Origin: Ditylenchus dipsaci
Lineage: Eukaryota > Nematoda > Chromadorea > Rhabditida > Anguinidae
DNA length: 64,000 nucleotides
NCBI GenBank assembly: GCA_004194705.1
Contig: SADC01001323.1
Coordinates: forward strand, 494,813-558,812
Reading direction: 5' to 3'
Shown here: positions 37,815 to 46,400 of the stretch, in pieces
Layout of the letters: every line of letters begins with the position of its first letter
How positions within the stretch are numbered: the first letter of the stretch is position 1
Made by a program: the position numbers and the translations under genes
The notes under the pieces: generated by a model
Databases searched by the model: none
What the model was told of the DNA's origin: nothing
The model's input: only the letters and a program-made list of their open reading frames with translations

Positions 37815-37975
37815 AAATTCAAAAGGGGCATGCTTGCCGCATCTTTTATTTATAATGGCTCATCTATAAATCTACCCATTTGTAAGATTTTACGAGAATT
37901 CAAGAATGTTATGAGAATCAATATATCTTTCATGAAAGCGTATGAAAAAAATAAAAATTTACCGAAACAATTCAT
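37815..37975. repeat. Single copy of a GCATCTTTTATTTATAATGGCTC repeat
   Basis: This segment matches both arms of the inverted element at 42370-42990 (TTATAATGGCTCATCT and following ~130 bases). The ORFs read from all three copies are similar to one another only because the DNA is. Confidence 0.7.
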
Positions 37976-38765
37976 ACCGTATTATTCTCCACGTACCTCT
38001 TCTTGTGTTATACTTATCGTTTTGGTTTACTATTTTAGACAACTTTTAGGCGACATTCAACTCAAAATGTAGATTATTGTCTTAGCTGCGGTCTCAATGG
38101 TAAGCTGCCTATTAGCTGTAAAGAAAAAGTAGGCAAAACACACAATGACAAAAAAATTTCATTAAAATACGGGTTTAATGTTCCAGTCAATTTTTATGTT
38201 TTTATGTTTAGACGCAACAATTATATGGTTGTGTGGTGCACAGTGCTGAGCAGTTCTCCTCTCTTGATTCCGAGATTCTACGATATGAGCCAAGAGCAAG
38301 AGCAGGAGCAGAAATTTTGAAATACCCAGCAATGATGATGCAGTGGTATTGGATCAGATTGTCTTTTTACGTTGCAAGTTCGAAACAGCCCCTGCGAATT
38401 CTATTTAAATTCAGTTGATTTTTGTTGATCCCAAAAAAAAAAAGATGATATAAACTAGAGAAATGGTCGTAATGATTATTTTTTAAGACGGCTCGGTGGG
38501 AAATATCGCGTGGATGGTAACAATCTTCTTTAGGGCTATCTCTTGACATATTGCGTTCTTTTATAGGCCAGGGTGCGGTCGTGCCTTTCCCGTGTAATAA
38601 ACAATTGTTACGAAATGGGCGACTTTGGCGAAATTCGCAAAAATTTAATTTTTACAGTTAGTCCCGCTTTTTTAATTTTTAAAATATATCTCAGCCATAT
38701 GTAATAAGAAATAAGGGGCGTAATCGTTTTGCAAATGAAACTTTTGCCAATGAGATCTTTATGCC

Positions 38766-38999
38766 ATTGGCATCTTTTTGCCAATGAGATCACTTGGCCA
38801 ATGGTATGTTTTCGCTAATAGCTTCTTTTCTCAAGTATTGTTATTACTTTGTCAGGCAAATTACCACTCATTTTGTAGCCCGTGAGATAAACTACAGAAT
38901 GAGTGGTGATTTGCCGGACAAGGAAATAACAATACCAGAGAAAAGAAGCTATTGACGAAAACATACCATCGGCAAAGTAATCTCATTGGCAAAAAGATG
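38766..38999. repeat. 234-bp palindrome, ACCACTCATTTTGTAGC core
   Basis: The arms begin TTTTTGCCAATGAGAT and end ATCTCATTGGCAAAAA, with TAGCTTCTTTTCTC and TATTGTTATT further in and the ACCACTCATTTTGTAGC core at the centre. TTGCCAATGAGAT and ATGCCATTGGC units are repeated outside the arms (38745-38765, 38997-39022). Confidence 0.88.
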
Positions 39000-39098
39000 C
39001 CATTGGCAAAACGATACGTCCGGAAATAAGTTCTCCTTTTCCATTAGCTATCTTGTAAATGAATATATAAAGAGTTAATTATGTACAATTGAAGTTAT

Positions 39099-39104
39099 TT
39101 TATT
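39099..39104 (-). promoter_or_regulatory. AATAAA polyadenylation signal
   Basis: AATAAA on the minus strand, 55-60 bases after the stop of the left secreted-protein gene. The same hexamer is present at the mirror position of the right copy (41016-41021). Confidence 0.65.
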
Positions 39105-39158
39105 AAAATACAATCAAATAAGCGCTGAGCATAAAAAATCAAAATATTCCTTGTTATC

Positions 39159-39806
39159 TTAAAGAGCAGGAACAAGAGGGTTGCCTAGAAGAGGGTTGAG
39201 CACTTCTCCAACATTAGCGATTTGATTGATGGAGTTGAGCAGAGAAGTAAGGGAAAGGGCACTTAGTGGTAGTCTAGCTAGGGTGTCCGGAATGATGCCT
39301 GGGATAAGGGGCAACGGACTGCCTGACAGAATAGACAGTACAGCGGTCAACAAGCCAATCAGAAGTTTGAGAAGAACAATCAAAACAAGAGACAAGCCAG
39401 GTACTACCCCATCAATAATGGAAATAAGTGAGGTTGCTCCAGGCACTGATGGTGCTCCAGTGGGTAGTTGGTTCGTAAAGGCATGCAGCAGTTCACTAGG
39501 GAGTGGCACTCTTCCTACTAGCTGTGATGGGATGATGTCTTCCACTGGCTTTAGTCCTTCGTTAGTAAGGATGGACAACAGACCATGGAGTAAACCTAAA
39601 ATTACTTTGATCAATCCAGCCACCCCAGTAGAGTCAGGTGAGCCATGCACAGCAGATACATTGAGCAGATTAGGCACAGTTACATTAGGCACATTGGGAA
39701 CAGTCACTGCAGGCTGGTTAGGCACAGCTGGCACAGTGACTCCAGGCAAGGCATAGCTTGTTCCCACAAGCGCAGCAAGGCAAAAAATGTTTAAGGCTTG
39801 GAGCAT
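39159..39806 (-). CDS. Secreted Pro/Val/Leu-rich protein, left copy, intact
   Basis: I do not recognise the family. It is a single-exon ORF of 215 residues. The N-terminus (LNIFCLAALVGTSYA) is a convincing signal peptide, with cleavage likely before LPG. Residues ~21-55 are a VTVP / NVPN repeat (VTVPNVPNVTVPNLLNVS). The rest is two hydrophobic Leu/Ile-rich segments, including LIKVILGLLHGLLSIL and VLIVLLKLLIGLLTAVLSIL, separated by Pro/Gly turns. The mature part has no cysteine. A TTTAAAAG box at 39859-39866 lies 53 bases upstream of the ATG and AATAAA follows the stop. Secretion is inferred; the role could be structural, lipid-binding or membrane-active. Confidence 0.8.
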   Translation of the reverse strand: MLQALNIFCLAALVGTSYALPGVTVPAVPNQPAVTVPNVPNVTVPNLLNVSAVHGSPDSTGVAGLIKVILGLLHGLLSILTNEGLKPVEDIIPSQLVGRVPLPSELLHAFTNQLPTGAPSVPGATSLISIIDGVVPGLSLVLIVLLKLLIGLLTAVLSILSGSPLPLIPGIIPDTLARLPLSALSLTSLLNSINQIANVGEVLNPLLGNPLVPAL

Positions 39807-39858
39807 GATATTTAAATTGACGAATTAGAAAATGATACTTCTGAGTGATCAGCGCCGG

Positions 39859-39866
39859 CTTTTAAA
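39859..39866 (-). promoter_or_regulatory. TATA-like box, left copy
   Basis: TTTAAAAG on the minus strand, with a plausible start region (ATCACTCAG) about 15-25 bases downstream and the ATG a further ~30. It is mirrored exactly in the right arm. Confidence 0.5.
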
Positions 39867-40254
39867 GGACGTTATTGACCAACAATCACACATTCCAAAA
39901 CACACGGATTTGCATTTCAACCGATTTTCATTTTATTATCAAAACTGACTGGGGAAGAATTGTGGTTCGTACTTATTAATAAGCCACGCATACATACCTC
40001 AGCTATCTGCTGACAGATTCAGTTTAATCTGATTAGTATTGTGGTGATAGTTTGTGGCAGCCATTGTTTGGCTACCATAAAGGCTTTTTAAAAGCAAAGT
40101 AAATGCAAATATGTTTGCACATTAAATGGTTTTAGAAATATTCATTGTTTCACCGAAGTTTTTACAAAGAACCATTATTTGTTGCCCATAAAAAAAAGTT
40201 TAAAATGCAAATCCGTGTGTTTTGGAAATGTGTGATTGTTGGTCAATAACGTCC

Positions 40255-40262
40255 TTTAAAAG
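40255..40262 (+). promoter_or_regulatory. TATA-like box, right copy
   Basis: TTTAAAAG, the mirror of 39859-39866. The two boxes point outward across about 390 bases, so the spacer and inner arms form a divergent promoter region. Confidence 0.5.
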
Positions 40263-40314
40263 CCGGCGCTGATCACTCAGAAGTATCATTTTCTAATTCG
40301 TCAATTTAAATATC

Positions 40315-40960
40315 ATGCTCCAGCCTTAAACATTTTTTGCCTTGCTGCGCTTGTGGGAACAAGCTATGCCTTGCCTGGAGTCACTGTGCCAGCTGTGCCT
40401 AACCAGCCTGCAGTGACTGTTCCCAATGTGCCTAATGTAACTGTGCCTAATCTGCTCAATGTATCTGCTGTGCATGGCTCACCTGACTCTACTGGGGTGG
40501 CTGGATTGATCAAAGTAATTTTAGGTTTACTCCATGGTCTGTTGTCCATCCTTACTAACGAAGGACTAAAGCCAGTGGAAGACATCATCCCATCACAGCT
40601 AGTAGGAAGAGTGCCACTCCCTAGTGAACTGCTGCATGCCTTTACGAACCAACTACCCACTGGAGCACCATCAGTGCCTGGAGCAACCTCACTTATTTCC
40701 ATTATTGATGGGTAGTACCTGGCTTGTCTCTTGTTTTGATTGTTCTTCTCAAACTTCTGATTGGCTTGTTGACCGCTGTACTGTCTTTTCTGTCAGGCAG
40801 TCCGTTGCCCCTTATCCCAGGCATCATTCCGGACACCCTAGCTAGACTACCACTAAGTGCCCTTTCCCTTACTTCTCTGCTCAACTCCATCAATCAAATC
40901 GCTAATGTTGGAGAAGTGCTCAACCCTCTTCTAGGCAACCCTCTTGTTCCTGCTCTTTAA
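40315..40960 (+). pseudogene. Secreted Pro/Val/Leu-rich protein, right copy, frame-broken as read
   Basis: Inverse copy of 39159-39806. A missing A after the second codon puts a stop at codon 5, and a missing G in the GGGG run near 40711 breaks the second half. Between and after the breaks the reading frame is perfectly kept (120-residue and 78-residue pieces). There is a single Ile-to-Phe change. Both breaks are homopolymer length changes, which are typical of uncorrected long-read assembly, so the gene may be intact in the organism. The alternative is a very young pseudogene. Confidence 0.8.
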
Positions 40961-41149
40961 GATAACAAGGAATATTTTGATTTTTTATGCTCAGCGCTTA
41001 TTTGATTGTATTTTAATAAAATAACTGCAAGCATACATACTTACCAATCTAATTGATCTTTACTAAGAAAGAATAAGGTGATGTTGATTTACTGAGTTTT
41101 TCTTGCGAATCAGTGTGTTTTAGTGATGCTTGATTATTGGTCAGGCCCC

Positions 41150-41420
41150 CAAGTAGGAGACCTTGAAATCAGCCAAAGATTTGAAAAATCAGCATTTGGG
41201 GTCAAAAATCATCTAACAAATTCCGAAAATCAGCCAAAAGTCAGCCACACATAAATTGTTACAAAAATTACTTTATTCGGGATGAACCAACAACAAAAAC
41301 AGTACATACGACATTTCTCCCAACCTCGAACATCATTTGACAATATTCTATCGGCAATAAGACATTTGTAACTGGTTGACAAAAGTCCTTGGCGGACTTT
41401 TGAGCTCACTTTTTAAAATA
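41150..41420. other. No gene seen; AAAATCAGCC short repeats
   Basis: Several spaced copies of an AATCAGCCAAA-like motif at 41170-41250. No exon signals. Confidence 0.5.
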
Positions 41421-41639
41421 CAAACATTGCAAGTCAAAAGTTCCGAGTAAACAGGAATGTAGTCTCGCGGCTTCTCTTTCAAATGGCATATTGAACTTAG
41501 ATTCTTTATTTAGAAAAAGTCACCAGTCAGTTCCAAACACTTGTGCGGTTATTTTAGGAAGTTGACAAGTATTTTCAGCGTTTTTTTTTATGCTCAGCGC
41601 TCGTACATCGTACTCGTACCTCTAAAATTATTCTCGTAC

Positions 41640-41860
41640 TCGTACCTCAGTAAGCGTACGCCAGTGGCCGCGTACGGCTTTTGTACAGTACTTTTCTAGA
41701 GGCCTGGGAAAAAGTGCGATCCCACGATATCCTCCTTGCAAGTCGGCGCTCTAACCATTTGAGCTATCGGGTCGCCCCAGGCCTGTTACTTATTTCTTTG
41801 CTATCTGCCTCCCTTACACCTCGTACCACCAAAATTTTTGCTCGTACTTCGTACTCGTAC
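41640..41860 (-). repeat. SINE-like element with a degenerate tRNA-like segment
   Basis: On the minus strand about 41706-41785 reads like a tRNA. The D-arm/A-box is TAGCTCAAATGGTTAGAGC, then GCCGACTTGCAAGGAGG, then a weak B-box GTGGGATCGCAC. The ends AGGCCTGGG and CCCAGGCCT pair. The anticodon stem does not pair and the B-box is off consensus, so it is not a functional tRNA gene. It is embedded in TCGTACTCGTACC short repeats on both sides, which suggests a tRNA-derived mobile element. Confidence 0.65.
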
Positions 41861-42006
41861 CAAGAAAATTTCGTGATCGATTTGCTTATTGATGGCTTTT
41901 GAAATTCAAGTTTGACTGTATATTTTCGAATTTATCTCAAGACAAAAGAGATTTTAATTCAGCCCAGATTTCCTGATCTCAATCGTAAAACTTCATAGAA
42001 ATAAGT

Positions 42007-42340
42007 ATATACCCTATTAGAATTAACTTTTTTTGGCCGCGATTTTTTTAAAGCGGAAGCTGATATCTTAGGGAGCACAGTGAAATTAACGACAAAAATG
42101 TTTTTGCCTTCTATGACCTATTTTTGGCCTCCGAGGTCGAAAAGCTTGAATCCGCCCCACCCAATCACCATGACCATGATCATGAAAATAGGCATATCAC
42201 CTATTAGAATTCAATTTTTCGGCCATTTTTTTTTTTTAATGAAAGCTTACATTCTGGGGAACACGATGGTGTTAGCGACCAAACGGTTCCTTCCTCTACG
42301 ACCCATTTCGGCCTCCAAAATCAAAAGTGTGACGAAAGAA
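42007..42340 (+). repeat. Two diverged direct copies of a ~150-bp unit
   Basis: 42007-42150 and 42196-42330 share CTATTAGAATT, TTTGGCC/TTCGGCC, a T/A run, AGCTTAC/AGCTGATA, GGGGAACAC/GGGAGCACAG, and TTGCCTTCTATGACCTATTTTTGGCC against its diverged partner. No gene. Confidence 0.65.
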
Positions 42341-42369
42341 AATGCAGCATGAAAAATTAAATATTTTAG

Positions 42370-42990
42370 CTTAAAGGGAGAACGTATTTTGCGTGGGATT
42401 TGAACGGTTGTTGTTTTGTTTTCTCAACCGCATCTTTCATTGATAATGGCTCATCTGTTAATACATCCCTTGGCAAACTTTTTACGCAGAATCCGAAAAT
42501 GTTATTAGAATCAAACTATATTGCGAAAAATTTCATAAAAAGCATAAAAGTTGACCAAACCATTAACGCCGTATTTCCATCACATACTCTTTTCCTATTT
42601 GAAGTCGTGTTCTTGTCATTGGGTTTTTCGCCTGCTTTTTCGGACAGTGAGTGGGCAACTTACCGCTGAGACGGTAGCAAAGACAATAATTTACATTATG
42701 AGTTGTACGTTGCTTAACAACTAAAAAAGTGAACCAAAACGAGATGCCATAACACAAGAATCTTAAAGAGGTACGTGAGGGCATGCGGCATGCATTGTTT
42801 GGTCAACTATTATGTTTCTCGTGAGATTTTTCGAAAGATATTTTGATTCTGAAAACATTTTCTGATTCTGCTTGAAAAGTTGGCCAATGGATGTATAAAC
42901 AGATGAGCCATTATCAATAAAGGATGCAGCTAAAAAACAAAAGAACAATTTTCAAAAATCCCACGCGACATGCACCCTCTCTTTTAAATT
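42370..42990. repeat. Inverted element with ~200-bp diverged arms
   Basis: The left arm (about 42370-42570) and right arm (about 42780-42990) are inverse, both carrying TTGATAATGGCTCATCTGTT. A third single copy is at 37815-37975. The similar ORFs on both strands here are arm translations. Confidence 0.75.
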
Positions 42991-43405
42991 AAGAAAAATT
43001 GTTTTTCAATATTGGCAGTTAAAATTTAAAAAAACAGCGACGGAGCCATAGCTGTACAAAAAACAGCGCCGTGGCCAGCGCCCGGTCAAAAATTTCGCGC
43101 CACAACATAGTGCTATGGTTTTATCAAATCCAAGAGTATTCAATCAATATTTTGACCAGTTAAAGTATCAACTTCTCGAAATGACCTTCAAAAAGCATGA
43201 CTTTTCTTCTTTGTGGTGTCTAGTAATTTAAAAATTAGCAAAAAGAAACAATTCATAGCTAAAACCGAATGCTAAACCAAAGCAGGCTTTTTAAGAAAAA
43301 AATGTGTGAAAAAAGTTTACACAAAAAATATGAGCAAATCAAATTCCTAAAAAATGCCACACCCTGTATTAATAAATTTTTTATTGCAATAGATAGATGA
43401 AATTT

Positions 43406-43411
43406 TTTATT
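43406..43411 (-). promoter_or_regulatory. AATAAA signal of the CH-ubiquitin gene
   Basis: AATAAA lies about 8 bases past the stop codon at 43419-43421, on the minus strand. Confidence 0.65.
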
Positions 43412-43418
43412 CCTGTAT

Positions 43419-46400
43419 TTAGCATCCTCTAAGTCTTGCAACAAAGTGAACTGTTGATTCCTTTTGTATGCCATAATCAGTCAGAGTTCGGTCATCTTCG
43501 AGCTGTCTTCCTAAAAAAATAGCTTTACAGTAAAATATTATAACACCCATCCTAATCGACTTTTAATCTAAATGTTCGATTGTTTAAATGTGAGGCTTCT
43601 CGCTTTTATTGCCTTTTATTCTGCATATAAGTATATAATTTTGTAGGGTGGCTCACGGCTCTTCAAATTATCCAAAAATGAGCGCTTTGGATTCTTAAAT
43701 GTGTTTGCATGGTGGAGTGGAAAATTTTTCTGTCGCCAGATTTCACATAGCAAAAGTGCTATTTCTCCTTGAGAACACTATTTAAACTTTCAACTCGTCA
43801 TTTTTTATGCAAAATTTTGTTACTAGCCTATTCGACGTAAAATCAAAAAATAGATGTAGGTCATAAATATTAGATCTTAAAAGAGAAGTTTTGTAAATTT
43901 GTACCTGGGTCGGACCCCTCGGAAATTGGACGTTGAGTGTTTAGGCTTAAACGCAAGCCTATGATGTGCTGAGCTCGAAAGCATCAAATTCCGTATACCT
44001 TTACATGGATTTCGCTGAGGTGTCGTCTCCCGAAGTTTAGAACTTAGAAAAACCAGTACATTTCTTAATACAATTCGCAGTCAGTGAAATTCTGATGATG
44101 TGCACTTGTTCAAACGCTTATTCGATGCAAAATGAGTTCTTTCGGAAAAACACAAGAACTTTACAATCTGTAAAGAAATTCTTTCGCCCTCAAAATGCTC
44201 ATTTACACCCTCAAAATGCTCATTACACCCTCAAAATGCTCATTTACACCCTCAAAATGCTCATTTACGCCCTCAAATCTATTTATTGCCATTTTTAGTC
44301 AACTTTTCGCTAAAAAATTTTTAATATTTTTACTAGTGACGGAAACGGGACGGGATCCCGTCCCGTTGGACCAAAATTCGACCTAAAATCCCGTCCCGGA
44401 ATCCCGCCGGGTCCATTACGAAAATCCCGGTTTTGATTTTTTCTTAATCATAAACCGGATTCACAGTTAACCATAAAAGTAACGATTACACATCTATTAT
44501 ATTCACATTACCGTATTTTCTCTATTGAACCCGCATGGGGGATAATTTTTCGACCCCTGAAAAATCAGAAAAATTTGAGGCCGATTTCGAGATTTTCGGG
44601 TACTTAACTAAAATCTGAAAAGTGGAATCAGGAGTGCTCGTGCTAACCAAGGAAACGTAAAACACAGATTTGCAAAATTTTTGCTCTAGACTGAGACATA
44701 AGGTCCATATGGTGGGGATTATTAGAGAGTGGGGTTTAATAGAGAAAATACGGTATCTCCTATTAAGCTCGAGCACCTCCAGCTCAGATAATTTTTTGGC
44801 CGTTTCAGGGATTTTTTGGCGAACCTAACTTGTCTATCCGTTCTACAAAATAACGAGGATTTTGATTTTTTTGCAAAAGTTAAAACTTCTGCCTAATCGT
44901 CAAGCTTAACCGTTTCAAAAAACCATGATACCCTCCCTGTGGTTCGAAAATGTTTTATCTCAAAAATTAAAAAAACACGCGGCTTTCTCATGAAATCCGG
45001 ATTGAGAAACACGAAAATGAGGTTATCTCCTCCATCCGAGCCCTCCGCGTGGGGGATTCTATAATCAAGTCCCGTGATGCTTTTTAGAGATATTTTATTC
45101 ATAGCACCTGATGTTCGGCAGCGGTTACTGATAAGTACTAGCATTTCTGTATTCATATATTAAGTTGGCAATAGAAAAGACTTGAGCATTAAAATCGTTC
45201 ATTTTTTGCTGAAAATAAGTGAAGAAAATCTCAGAAATGTGGAACTTCGTAGCTTAAATTAAGCTGACTTAAATCCCGGTCATTTTACCGGGATCCCGTA
45301 CGGGATCCCGTTGGTTGGGTCCACAAAACCGGTCCCGGTCTCAATCTAGATCGAAAATCCCGTCCCGGAAGAGTGGCGTTGGGTGGCGTCTTTCCGTCTT
45401 TAATTTTTACACCAGCGCGTAGCCCTGAATCTTGGCTTTCTTATGAGCTATCAAACTTTGCTGAATGAATTTAGAAATGCAGAGATTTAGGGGTTTTAAA
45501 AAATAAAATTTCAAGAAAATTTGTCTTTCAAAACCCCTAAATCTCTGCATTTCTAAATTCATTCAGCAAAGTTTGATAGCTCATTAGAAAGCCAAGATTC
45601 AGGGCTACGCGCTGGTGTGAAAATATTAGAAAAATTCTAGCAAAAAGTTGACTAAAAGCGAAAAGTCGACTACCCGATTTGCATGCAAAACTGCTCTTAC
45701 ACCCAGAAATTTACTGTCGGGTTTCCAATTCTTTTCAAGACAATAAATATTCAAATACGTCCTACTTATTTAATTCAAATGTTTATTGTCTTAAAGAGAA
45801 TTGGAAAGACGACAGTTTATTTTTTTTGTAAGAGCAGTTTCACATGCTAATTGGGTACGCCGAGCACGAATCCGATGTCAGAATTTCAGGTTTGAATTGT
45901 ACAAAAATTTTACGTCGAAAAAAGAAAAAAGTTAGGACGACTGGCGATCTCCAAAGGCTGTTTTGGTCTTATTTCCTCCTGCTTTTTTCGGACATTTTTT
46001 GTCAGAAAGATGCAAAATTGGTTTTTCTTTCTGATGCACTGAAAATTAAGAGGGTGCAGGCCGATTTCCGATTTTTGTGGCAATTTTATCGAGAAAACTG
46101 GTGTTCGAAAAATACAGATTTTCTGAAAAAACACTTTTTTCTGCCGAAATTCACGACAGATTGTGGAATTCTTAGGCTCCTTAGAAACAGCAACTCCTTC
46201 TGCGTCGAAAAAGTTTTTTTAACAAGTGCACTTTCTCAGATTTTTATTAAGTATAAGTCGTTTTAAAAATTGTGCTGCTTTTGGTGAGGTATCAAACTTC
46301 GGGAGGCCACAGCTCAGCGAAATCCATAGAAAAATGGACGGAATTGAATGCTATCATGCTCAGCACATCGTGGGCTTTCGTTTGAGCCCAAACACTCAAT

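Larger units (their letters stand above)
39093..41026. repeat. Head-to-head inverted gene duplication, arms ~825 bp
   Basis: 39093-39917 and 40203-41026 are inverse copies around a 285-base unique spacer. The differences I could find are single-base length changes in short homopolymers (A near 40321, G near 40711, T near 40227) and a substitution (T/A, Ile to Phe, near 40792). Each arm holds one whole gene with a TATA-like box and AATAAA, transcribed outward from the shared centre. Confidence 0.95.

Noticed and set aside
39226..39756. 176-residue ORF on the plus strand (and its mirror at 40364-40893)
   Set aside because: Antisense shadow of the secreted-protein gene; the signal peptide, TATA-like box and AATAAA all support the other strand.
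42400..42948. Three similar ORFs containing ASFI(D/Y)NGSS (also 37830-38072)
   Set aside because: Same repeat in different copies and orientations; frames are not conserved beyond the DNA similarity.
44187..44276. Regularly repeated 21-mers, CRISPR-like at a glance
   Set aside because: Head-to-tail tandem copies with no unique spacers, in an animal intron.
45844..46266. 140-residue ORF in CH-ubiquitin intron 3
   Set aside because: Longest ORF without an assignment, but inside a repeat element, with no domain recognised and no codon-level evidence; may be a decayed element gene.
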